Origin: Opitutaceae bacterium
GTDB taxonomy: Bacteria > Verrucomicrobiota > Verrucomicrobiia > Opitutales > Opitutaceae
Direction of reading: 5' to 3'
DNA length: 64,000 nucleotides
NCBI GenBank assembly: GCA_016711225.1
Contig: JADJTK010000050.1
Coordinates: 252,475 to 316,474, forward strand
Numbering within the stretch: the stretch's first letter is position 1; each line of letters starts with the position of its first letter. Of the stretch, positions 29,176-39,578 are shown piece by piece. The translations under genes and the position numbers were made by a program. The notes beneath the pieces were generated by a model, which was not told the DNA's origin, made no database searches, and saw only the letters and a program-made list of their open reading frames with translations.

Positions 29176-30270
29176 ATGACCCGCCTTCTCCCGCTCGCCG
29201 CCGCCCTGTGCCTCGCCGCCTGCGCCTCCGCCGCTGAGCCGCCGGCGCCCGCCGTCGTTTCGCCCATGCAATCGATCCCCGCCGAGGATTCGCGTTTCCG
29301 CTACGAAGGACGCTTCGACCGGAGCAATCCCGCCGCCCCTACCGTCATCTGGCAGGCCAGCAGGATAGCCATCGACTTCGAAGGCTCCGCCTTGGCCCTG
29401 CAGTTCGACTGGGTCGAGGGGCAGAATTTCTTCGACGTGACGATCGACGACACCACCGCGGTGCTGGCGGTGAACCAGGCCGACCACTCCCGCCTGAGCT
29501 TTCCCCATCCGCTTGGCCCGGGCCGCCACCGCCTCACGCTCTTCAAGCGCAGCGAAGCCGCCGCCGGCACCGCGCGTTTCCGTGGCCTCGATATCGCCCT
29601 CGGCGCCCATGCCTGGCTGCCGGCAGCGCCCAACTACAAGCTGAAGCTGCAGTTCTTCGGCGACTCGATCACTGCCGGCGCCTGTAATGAGGATGGCGCC
29701 ACCGACCAGTGGGAGGACCGTTCCACCCACAACAATGCCCGCAGCTACGCCGCGTTTACCGCCGCCGCCTTCGACGCCGACTACCGCAACATCGCGGTGA
29801 GCGGCATGGGCATTGTCCTGGGATGGGTCGAGCCGCGCGCCGCCCAGATCTGGGACCGCGTCCTTCCCACCGCCGCCTCGCCCCGCGCCGACTTGGCCGC
29901 GTGGATGCCGGATGTGATCTGCGTGAACTTTGGCGAGAACGACGACTCGTTTACCACAGCCAACAAGCTGCCCTTCCCGGCCGGCTTCACCGAAGCCTAC
30001 GTCGCTCTCGTGCGATCGATCCGCGCCGCCTATCCGGCCGCCCACATCGTGATCCTGCGCGGCGGCATGTCCGGCGGGGCCAACAGCGACCCGTTGCGCG
30101 AAGCCTGGGGCGCGGCGGTGCGGCGCCTCAAAGCGGGCGATCCGCGCATCCACAGCTACGTCTTCCAGCATTGGTCGGGCAACCACCCGCGTGTGGCCGA
30201 TGCGCGCGCGATGGCCAACGAACTCACCGCCTGGCTGGAAAAGCAGAAATTCATGCAGGCCTATCGCTGA
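29176..30270 (+). CDS. SGNH-hydrolase lipoprotein, CE2-type acetyl esterase
   Basis: 364 residues starting MTRLLPLAAALCLAACASAA, with a lipobox LAAC (Cys16), so probably a lipoprotein. Residues ~40-145 form a beta-sandwich N-terminal domain with DWVEGQNFFDVTIDD, as in family CE2. Residues ~155-364 are the SGNH domain: block I FFGDSITAG with the catalytic Ser at 164, NNARSYAAFTAAAF, a block III-like GENDDSF, and NHPRVADARAMANEL with the catalytic His. CE2 enzymes remove acetyl groups from xylan or other glycans. The start at 29176 is chosen for the lipobox. It stands alone on the plus strand. Confidence 0.85.
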   Translation: MTRLLPLAAALCLAACASAAEPPAPAVVSPMQSIPAEDSRFRYEGRFDRSNPAAPTVIWQASRIAIDFEGSALALQFDWVEGQNFFDVTIDDTTAVLAVNQADHSRLSFPHPLGPGRHRLTLFKRSEAAAGTARFRGLDIALGAHAWLPAAPNYKLKLQFFGDSITAGACNEDGATDQWEDRSTHNNARSYAAFTAAAFDADYRNIAVSGMGIVLGWVEPRAAQIWDRVLPTAASPRADLAAWMPDVICVNFGENDDSFTTANKLPFPAGFTEAYVALVRSIRAAYPAAHIVILRGGMSGGANSDPLREAWGAAVRRLKAGDPRIHSYVFQHWSGNHPRVADARAMANELTAWLEKQKFMQAYR

Positions 30271-30591
30271 ACGGGGTGGGCGGCAGCAATCGCTGTAGAC
30301 AGCGAGCTTGCTCGGGCTCTGAGTGGGAGAATCGCGGCTCCAGCGCCGGCGCGATCATTCGTGTCCACGCCATAGGTTTTAGGGGTCCAATACGGCATCG
30401 GGGCGCAGTCGCCCCCATCGCCACAGAGGGTGCCAATTCATTCCGCATTCAGCCGTTCTGAATTCCGCCTTCCGCGTTCTGCCTTCAACAGTCCCCCTTC
30501 GGTCTCCCACTTTCTGCGTTCCGTACTCCGCCATCCCGCCGCAATCCGTCCTCTGCAGTTCGCACTTCGCAGTCCAAAATCCGAAATCCCC
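30271..30591. repeat. 321-bp spacer rich in text-like short repeats
   Basis: 30455-30600 is a pyrimidine-rich string of related 8-12-mers (GAATTCCGCCTTCCGCGTTC, GTTCCGTACTCCGCCATCC, AATCCGTCCTCTGCAG), ending CCAAAATCCGAAATCCC (30573-30589). That last piece is nearly the same as the insert inside lpd at 36304-36338. No gene. Confidence 0.6.
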
Positions 30592-31002
30592 TCACCCGCC
30601 GGCCATCACCGGCCGGAAGCCGGCTTCCTCCAGGATACGCGCGACGGCCTCCCGCCGGTCGCCTTGGATCTCGATCTGGCCGTCCTTCACCGTGCCGCCG
30701 GCGCCGCAGGTCTTCTGCATACGTTTGGCCAGGGCCTCCTTCTCGGGCAGCCCGATGCCCATAAAGCCGGAGACGGTCGTCACCGTCTTGCCTCCGCGCC
30801 CGCCGGTCTCACGCCGGACCTCGACCCGCCCCCGATTCTTGGGCGGCGCCCCGGCGGCGCCCCGGCCGCTCGGGCCGGCCACTCCAGGCAGCGGCGCCGC
30901 CGGCGAGTGCGCCGGCAAGCCGGCCGCGCTGAGCGCGGCGAAAGGGTTCTGGGCCAGGGAGGAAGCGGAGCCGTCTGTGGCTATACGGGACGATTTGCTC
31001 AT
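30592..31002 (-). CDS. yciH: SUI1/YciH family translation-initiation-factor-like protein
   Basis: 136 residues from ATG 31002. The first ~60 residues are Ala/Pro/Gly-rich and probably disordered; the C-terminal ~75 form the SUI1 (eIF1-like) domain: VEVRRETGGRGGKTVTTVSG, then MQKTCGAGGTVKDGQIEIQG and DRREAVARILEEAGF. The CGAGGTVKDGxIEIQGD string is diagnostic. Bacterial YciH proteins are thought to act on translation initiation or the stress response; the role is not settled. Confidence 0.93.
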   Translation of the reverse strand: MSKSSRIATDGSASSLAQNPFAALSAAGLPAHSPAAPLPGVAGPSGRGAAGAPPKNRGRVEVRRETGGRGGKTVTTVSGFMGIGLPEKEALAKRMQKTCGAGGTVKDGQIEIQGDRREAVARILEEAGFRPVMAGG

Positions 31003-31262
31003 GGTAGGCACCCCGAACGATCATGAAGTCCCGCGTTCTGCCAACTCCAATGGCGCTATTAGTCCAACCCCGGACCATGCATAGGGCCATGAGCCGGACT
31101 TCAAAACGCGGACACAGCCCGGTGCGGCGTTGAGACACGAGGCCGTTTCGCCGAATCTGTCGCCTACCATGAAACCTTGCACCGTCGCCACCGCCCACTC
31201 CCCAAGCCTCCGCCTGCACCCGGCCGCCCGACAGCCCTGATTCCCGCTCCGCCTTTCGCACC

Positions 31263-33998
<2,736 letters not shown>

Positions 33999-34144
33999 CC
34001 ATTTTCGCTTCTGAATTGCCGATTTTCGATCTCGGACCTTCACGCGCAGCGCACACAGGTCCGCCTTGCACCAACCTTGGCACCGCCGATCACCGTTCCC
34101 TTTGAGTTCAGCATTCTGCCTTCCGCTTTCAGCCTTCCTTCCCG

Positions 34145-35386
34145 ATGCCCCTCCCAGTCAAAATCCCGCCTCTCGGTGAATCCATTGTCTCCGGTATCCT
34201 CGCGAAATGGGATGTGCCCAACGGCGCCGCCGTGAAGAAGGACCAGGTACTCTTCGAGCTCGAGACGGACAAGATCACCTCCGAGGGCACCGCCGAGATC
34301 GACGGTGTGATTACGCACACCGTTGCCGAAGGCACCGAGGTGAAGATCGGACAAGTCGTCGCTACCATCGAGCCGACTGTCAGCACAACTACCGCCGTCG
34401 CCACACCGGCGGCCGTGCCATCCTCCATCACCCATCTTCCATCGGCCATCTCTCCAGCTGTCCGTCGCCTCGCCGAGGAGACCAAGATCGATCCCGCCAC
34501 CGTCGCCGGCACCGGCAAGGCCGGCCGTGTCACCAAAGGAGACATGCTCGCCACGGCGGAGAAACAGCCCCAGGCTAGTCCGGTTCCGACACCATCCCCG
34601 GCTCCCGTCGTCCCGCCTGCGTCAGGCCAATCGCAAATCGGCAATCTAAAAACGGAAATCGCCGCTCCCGTTCCGCAATCCAGCCCCCCCCGCCAGACCC
34701 GGAAGAAGATGTCCCCGTTGCGGGCCAAGATCGCCGAGCGCCTGGTGCAAGCCAAGAACCAGACCGCTATGCTCACGACCTTCAACGAGGTCGACATGAG
34801 CGCGGTCCGCGATCTGCGCGCCCGCTACCAGGACGACTTCGTGAAACGCCACGGCGTGAAACTCGGCTTCATGTCGCTCTTCGTGAAAGCCGCCGTCCAC
34901 GCCCTGCGCGAAGTCCCTGCCGTCAACGCCAGCCTCGACGGCGACACCGTCGTGCAGAACAGCTTCTTCGACATCGGCGTCGCCGTCTCGACCGATCGCG
35001 GACTCATGGTGCCGGTGCTGCGCGACTGCGACACCCACAGCCTCGCCCAGATCGAGAAGGACATCGGCGCGTACGCGGTGAAGGCGCGCGACGGCAAAAT
35101 GCAACTCGACGACCTCACCGGTGGCGTCTTCACCATCACCAACGGCGGCACCTTCGGCTCGCTCCTCTCCACGCCCATCCTCAATCCCCCGCAGTGCGGC
35201 ATCCTCGGCATGCACGCGATCCAGGACCGCCCCATCGCCCTCGACGGCCAGGTGGTGATCCGCCCGATGATGTACCTAGCCCTCAGTTACGACCACCGCC
35301 TCGTCGACGGCAAGGAGGCGGTCACCTTCCTCGTGAAGGTGAAGCAGGCCATCGAAGATCCCGCCCGCCTCCTGCTGGGGGTCTAA
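34145..35386 (+). CDS. sucB: 2-oxoglutarate dehydrogenase E2, dihydrolipoamide succinyltransferase
   Basis: 413 residues. Lipoyl domain 1-77 with ETDKITSE (lipoyl-Lys43), E3-binding peripheral domain ~105-145 (SPAVRRLAEETKIDPATVAG), and catalytic domain ~185-413 with MLTTFNEVDMSAVRDLRARY, GVFTITNGGTFGSLLSTPIL and the active-site SYDHRLVDGKEA. The two linkers contain segments that look like dispersed repeats read in frame: PSSITHLPSAI (34417-34457) and SGQSQIGNLKTEI (34622-34663). These are unusual but tolerated in flexible linkers. 146 bp after sucA; that spacer also contains repeat-type sequence. Confidence 0.97.
   Translation: MPLPVKIPPLGESIVSGILAKWDVPNGAAVKKDQVLFELETDKITSEGTAEIDGVITHTVAEGTEVKIGQVVATIEPTVSTTTAVATPAAVPSSITHLPSAISPAVRRLAEETKIDPATVAGTGKAGRVTKGDMLATAEKQPQASPVPTPSPAPVVPPASGQSQIGNLKTEIAAPVPQSSPPRQTRKKMSPLRAKIAERLVQAKNQTAMLTTFNEVDMSAVRDLRARYQDDFVKRHGVKLGFMSLFVKAAVHALREVPAVNASLDGDTVVQNSFFDIGVAVSTDRGLMVPVLRDCDTHSLAQIEKDIGAYAVKARDGKMQLDDLTGGVFTITNGGTFGSLLSTPILNPPQCGILGMHAIQDRPIALDGQVVIRPMMYLALSYDHRLVDGKEAVTFLVKVKQAIEDPARLLLGV
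34417..34457 (+). repeat. short repeat inside sucB linker 1
   Basis: CCATCCTCCATCACCCATCT followed by TCCATCGGCCATCTC; similar to the non-coding CCATCGTCCATTCGCCATCT at 225-244. Confidence 0.55.
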
Positions 35387-35537
35387 GGCAACCAGCAGCA
35401 ACCGCAAGGATCGCAAAGAGCGCAGCGACGGGCACCTGGAGACTCCTCTCCGTTTTTTGTGATCCCTGCGTTCTTTGCGGTGAACCTTCGGTTCTTCTCT
35501 CAGTGTTCTCTGTGCGCTCTGTGGTGAAATTTTGATC

Positions 35538-36998
35538 ATGCAATCCTTCGAAGTCCTCATCATCGGCGGCGGCCCCGGCGGCTACGTGTGCGCGTTCCGC
35601 GCCGCGCAACTCGGCCTGAAAGTCGCGCTCGTCGACAAGCGCCCCGCCCTCGGCGGCACCTGCCTCAATGTCGGCTGCATCCCATCAAAAGCGCTCCTGC
35701 ACGCCACCGAACACTACGCTTGGGCCCAGCACCACGCGGCCGAGAGCGGGATCAAGCTCGGCAGCGTCGAGATCGACGTCGCCACTCTGCTCAAGAAAAA
35801 GGATGCGGTGGTCGCCAAGCTCACCGGCGGCATCGCCCAACTCGCCAAGGCCCGTGCCATCACCGTCTTTACCGGCACCGCCGCGTTCACCGGCCCCAAG
35901 ACGGTTCGGGTAACCGTCGCCGACGGCAAGACAGAGGACCTCACCGCGACGCACATCGTCCTCGCCACCGGCTCCGCACCGGTGGAGCTGCCCTTCCTCA
36001 AATTCGACGGCCAGACCATCGTATCCTCCGACGCCGCCATCGCCTTCGATTCCGTCCCCAAGAAGCTGGTGGTGGTGGGCGGCGGGGCTATCGGCCTCGA
36101 ACTCGGCTCCGTCTGGGCCCGCCTTGGCAGCGAAGTCACCGTGGTCGAGTTTCTCCCCAAGATCGTCGCCGCCTACGACGACGACATCGTGCGCAACTTC
36201 ACCCGCATTCTCCAGAAACAGGGCCTCAAGATCGAGACCGCCACCCGGGTCACGGGCGTGAGAATCCAGGCGCCCGAATCCCTAAATCCTGCGGATCCGA
36301 CCCAATCGAAAATCGAAAATCCGAAATCGAAAATATCGGCGGTCCTCACCGCGGAGCGCGACGGCAAACCTCTGGAATTCCCCGCCGACAAGATCCTGGT
36401 CGCCGTTGGGCGACGCCCCTACACCGACGGGATCAACCTCGCCGCCGCCGGGGTCGAGCTCGACGACAAGAAGCGCATCAAGGTGGACCACCATCTTCGC
36501 ACCACGGCCGCGGATGTTTGGGCGATCGGCGATGTCGTGGCCGGCCCGATGCTCGCCCACAAAGCCGAGGAGGATGGCGTGGCCGTCGCCGAATGGATCG
36601 CCGGCAAGGCCGGTCACATCGATTGGGATATCGTGCCGGCCATCGTCTATACTGACCCCGAAGTCGCCGGCGTCGGCCTCGGCGAAGATGGCGCCAAGGC
36701 CAAGGGCCTCGCCGTGAAGGTCGGCAAGTTCAACTTCGCCGCCAACGGCCGTGCCCTCGCCGCCGATGCCGCCGACGGCTTCGTGAAGCTCATTGCCGAC
36801 GCCAAGACCGACCGCCTTCTCGGTGCCCAGATTTTGGGGCACAATGCCGGTGAACTCATCAGCGAGGTCGTCGCGCACATGAGTTACGGTGGCAGTGCCG
36901 AAGATCTCGCCCGCACCATCCACGCTCACCCCACGATGGGAGAAGCCGTGAAGGAAGCCGCGTTGGCCGTGAGCAAGAGCGCGCTCCACGCCCTCTAG
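35538..36998 (+). CDS. lpd: dihydrolipoyl dehydrogenase (E3)
   Basis: 486 residues from ATG 35538. FAD site GGGPGGYVCAFRAAQLG, redox disulfide GGTCLNVGCIPSK (Cys42/Cys47), NAD site VVVGGGAIGLELGSVWARLG, second FAD motif DVWAIGDVVAGPMLAHKAEE, and the dimer-interface/active-site end AHPTMGEAVKEAAL. Reoxidises the lipoyl group of E2 with NAD+. Within the NAD-binding region there is an in-frame insert of about 15 residues (PTQSKIENPKSKI) encoded by a tandem repeat at 36304-36338 that also occurs in spacers. Third gene of the OGDH operon, 151 bp after sucB. Confidence 0.98.
   Translation: MQSFEVLIIGGGPGGYVCAFRAAQLGLKVALVDKRPALGGTCLNVGCIPSKALLHATEHYAWAQHHAAESGIKLGSVEIDVATLLKKKDAVVAKLTGGIAQLAKARAITVFTGTAAFTGPKTVRVTVADGKTEDLTATHIVLATGSAPVELPFLKFDGQTIVSSDAAIAFDSVPKKLVVVGGGAIGLELGSVWARLGSEVTVVEFLPKIVAAYDDDIVRNFTRILQKQGLKIETATRVTGVRIQAPESLNPADPTQSKIENPKSKISAVLTAERDGKPLEFPADKILVAVGRRPYTDGINLAAAGVELDDKKRIKVDHHLRTTAADVWAIGDVVAGPMLAHKAEEDGVAVAEWIAGKAGHIDWDIVPAIVYTDPEVAGVGLGEDGAKAKGLAVKVGKFNFAANGRALAADAADGFVKLIADAKTDRLLGAQILGHNAGELISEVVAHMSYGGSAEDLARTIHAHPTMGEAVKEAALAVSKSALHAL
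36304..36338 (+). repeat. heptamer-type tandem repeat inserted in frame in lpd
   Basis: AATCGAAAATCGAAAATCCG followed by AAATCGAAAATATCG: reiterations of (A)AATCG/AAATCC. It is AT-rich in an otherwise GC-rich gene and homologous to non-coding CCAAAATCCGAAATCCC at 30573. It encodes QSKIENPKSKI. Confidence 0.75.
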
Positions 36999-37000
36999 CG

Positions 37001-37043
37001 AGCTAGAACGTCGGCCGCCGTGTAGGCCACCGCGGTGAGGAGG
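37001..37043 (-). repeat. REP-like element, copy 2 (inverted)
   Basis: GAGCTAGAACGTCGGCCGCC then GTGTAGGCCACCGCGGTGAG; its reverse complement has the same order of parts as 25897-25955. Confidence 0.7.
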
Positions 37044-37373
37044 CTCGTTCGTTTGGCGAACCCCCGCGTGAGCCGCGCCAGTGTCGTGGCCCGCTCCTTC
37101 AGAACGGGTCTCCGGGTATTGTCCGCCCGTCGCGGACCTTGAACTTCGTCCGCTCTCCGTGCCCTCGGTGTGCTCTGTGGTGACAGCTATCGCCCCGCCC
37201 CCGTAGTAGCGGGACGGCGCGGCCGTTCAGCCCTGGGAGCGCCGAGCTCCGGCTCGGCTCCGCCTCCCCTTCGTTGTGCCATATACCTTCTTTGCTCTGC
37301 CTTCGGCCGTGCCGCCCCACCAAGTCCTTGTCTTTTCGCGACTGTGAGAGATCCCGCCCCGGCGCAAATTCAT

Positions 37374-37488
37374 GTCGCGATCGCGACACCAGTTTGCGTC
37401 TTTGCACCATCCCTCCCTGGCACCGTTTCGCGAGCGAGACGCGGGCCCCCGGTCCCCTCCCAACGCAGTTCTTTGTCGCGATCGCGAC
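37374..37488. repeat. pair of perfect 14-bp palindromes GTCGCGATCGCGAC
   Basis: Copies at 37374-37387 and 37475-37488, 101 bp apart, each preceded by T and embedded in otherwise unlike sequence. Could be a protein-binding site or a dispersed repeat unit. Confidence 0.6.
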
Positions 37489-37817
37489 GAACAGCCGAAC
37501 CTGAAATAGGCGGCGAGGAGCGGGCAGACCCACAGGAAGAGAGACGAGTCGCCTCCATCACGGTCGAGGCTGCGGGAAGCATGTTTACAGAGCGAATGGC
37601 GCCCTGTCCGCTTCCGGCCCGAGCCCGCCGGCTAACAAGGGAACCGCCCACAAGGCCCCAACATCGCAACAACGACCAAACCCGCCCAGACTGAATGCCT
37701 TCGCTATCTAGTTACACGGATTCGCCTCCGTGCCCTCCTCTCCCTCCGTGCTCTGCGCCCTCCGTAGTGTATCGGAAGGCGGGAGTAGTGCGTGGCGGAT
37801 AGCATTCAACCCCGAAC

Positions 37818-37843
37818 GGGCCACCGCACCGCGGTGGCCTACA
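37818..37843 (+). repeat. REP-like element, copy 3
   Basis: GGGCCACCGCACCGCGGTGG followed by CCTACA, directly before the metG 3' end. Confidence 0.65.
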
Positions 37844-37864
37844 TCCCGGCATGAAGCCTTCCGC

Positions 37865-39388
37865 TCAGGCCCCGGCCTGCGGCTTGGGGAAAAGGATGGC
37901 GGCCTGACCCAGCGTCTTGCCGGTGAGCGTCGCCCCCCAGACGAGCTGCTCCGCCCACGTCCCCACCGGCGTGTGGCCAAGCAGCGCATCGATCTTCGCG
38001 GTGGTGCCGGGCATCACCGGCGAAAGCAGCGAGGCGGAGAGGCGCAGCGCCTCGGCCATCGTCGCCAGCGAGGTGGCCAGCAGCGCCTTGTCGGCGGCCT
38101 CGGCGGATTTGCCCAGCTTCCACGGCGCGCGCTTCTCGATATAGGCGTTGGTGGCGGTGATGAAGGTGAAGGTACGCTCCAGCGCGATGTGGAAGGCGAA
38201 CTCGGCGTCGAGGCGTAGCACCTCGTCGCGGGTCTTCACCCACAATGCCTGCAGCTCGCGCTCCGGCTCCTCCTCAACCGTGGCCGCGGGCACAATGCCG
38301 GCGGCGAAGCGGTTGGTCATGTTGAGCGTGCGGTTGACGAGATTGCCCAGGTTGTTGGCCAGCTCGGCGTTGTAACGCGCGAGGAACTGCGCTTGCGAGA
38401 AGTCGCTGTCCTGCCCCACGCTCATCTCGCGGATAAGGAAATAGCGCAACGCGTCGGCGCCGTGTTGGTCGGCGAAGGCGGCGGCGTCCACGAAGTTGCC
38501 CGTGCTCTTCGACATCTTGGTGCCGTTGATCGACCACCAGCCGTGCACGAGCAGCGACTTCGGCAACTCCAGCCCGCAGGCGTGCAGCATGATCGGCCAG
38601 TAGACCGCGTGCGGCGGCACCAGGATGTCCTTACCGATCACGTGGATGTCCGCGGGCCACTTGCCCTTGTCGGCGACGGCCGAGTAGTAGTTCACCAGCG
38701 CGTCAAACCACACATAAGTAACGTAGCCCTCGTCGAAGGGCAGCGGGATGCCCCACTCGAGGCGCTCCTTCGGGCGGGAGATGCACAGGTCGTTGAGCGG
38801 CTCGGAGAGGAACTCGAGCACCTGCTTGGCGCGGAAGCGCGGGAAGATGAAATCCTCGTGGCTCTTGATGTGGTCGATCAACCACTGCTGGTAGGCGGCG
38901 AGCTTGAAGAAGTAGTTCGACTCGGTGATTTCGACGACCTCGCCGAAGAGCTCCGGCCATTTGCCGTCGGGGCCGCGGTCCTTCTCCTGGAGGAACTGCT
39001 CTTGGCGGGCGCTGTAGAAGCCCTTGTATTCGGCCTTGTAGATCTCGCCCTTATCGAAGAGCTGCTGGAGCAGGCGGCGCACGACACTCTTGTGCCGGGT
39101 CTCCGTGGTGCGGATGAAATCGTCGTTGGAGATCTCCAACTTGGCGCAGAGGGCCTTGAACTCCGCCGAGGTGTCGTCGCAGAACTTCTGCGGGTCGATG
39201 CCCTTGGCGCGGGCGCTCTGCTGCACCTTCTGCCCGTGCTCGTCGGTGCCGGTGAGGAAATACACGTCGTCCCCCATCAGCCGCCGGAAACGGGCAACGA
39301 CGTCCGTCAGCACCTTTTCATAGGCGTGGCCCAGGTGCGGCGAACCGTTCACGTAATCGATGGCGGTCGTGATGTAGAACTTGCTCAT
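37865..39388 (-). CDS. metG: methionyl-tRNA synthetase
   Basis: 507 residues from ATG 39388; the longer frame to 39658 overlaps the next gene's promoter and is not family-like. Class I signature ITTAIDYVNGSPHLGHAYEK (HIGH box), FLTGTDEHGQKVQQSA, WSINGTKMSKSTGNFVDAAA (KMSKS), and the anticodon-binding helical domain NLGNLVNRTLNMTNRF. It is a short-type MetRS without the C-terminal tRNA-binding (EMAP-like) domain and without the CxxC zinc knuckle: the connective peptide reads YKGFYSARQEQFLQEKDRGP. Divergent from the secreted hydrolase gene at 39579. Confidence 0.97.
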   Translation of the reverse strand: MSKFYITTAIDYVNGSPHLGHAYEKVLTDVVARFRRLMGDDVYFLTGTDEHGQKVQQSARAKGIDPQKFCDDTSAEFKALCAKLEISNDDFIRTTETRHKSVVRRLLQQLFDKGEIYKAEYKGFYSARQEQFLQEKDRGPDGKWPELFGEVVEITESNYFFKLAAYQQWLIDHIKSHEDFIFPRFRAKQVLEFLSEPLNDLCISRPKERLEWGIPLPFDEGYVTYVWFDALVNYYSAVADKGKWPADIHVIGKDILVPPHAVYWPIMLHACGLELPKSLLVHGWWSINGTKMSKSTGNFVDAAAFADQHGADALRYFLIREMSVGQDSDFSQAQFLARYNAELANNLGNLVNRTLNMTNRFAAGIVPAATVEEEPERELQALWVKTRDEVLRLDAEFAFHIALERTFTFITATNAYIEKRAPWKLGKSAEAADKALLATSLATMAEALRLSASLLSPVMPGTTAKIDALLGHTPVGTWAEQLVWGATLTGKTLGQAAILFPKPQAGA

Positions 39389-39578
39389 GGAAGAACCGGC
39401 AGCGTGCCCGGTCCGGGCGCCCACGGCCAAGGAAAAATGACGCCTAGGCGTTTCCGCCCTGGAGCCAGCCTCCGGCGCGACGAAATCCCGGGGGAATCCC
39501 GGCCGACGTGGGATTGATCCCTGTGCAGGATCATCGGATCCGCTTCGCCGTAACCCCAGTTCGGAACGCCCGCCCAAC

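Larger units (their letters stand above)
36999..37864. other. 866-bp intergenic region, no gene recognised
   Basis: Convergent spacer between lpd (plus) and metG (minus). It contains an inverted REP-like copy (37001-37043), two copies of the palindrome GTCGCGATCGCGAC (37374-37387, 37475-37488), CCGTGCCCTC/CTCTGTGG strings, and another REP-like copy (37818-37843). The overlapping ORFs lack family-like sequence. Confidence 0.6.

Noticed and set aside
30455..30600. Coding frame reading through the text-like repeats before yciH
   Set aside because: The string is made of reiterated 8-12-mers and has no start or homology; annotated as repeat.
36999..37864. Small genes in the lpd-metG spacer (e.g. 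37170-37694)
   Set aside because: Frames are dominated by repeat-derived and low-complexity sequence; no start context or protein sense.
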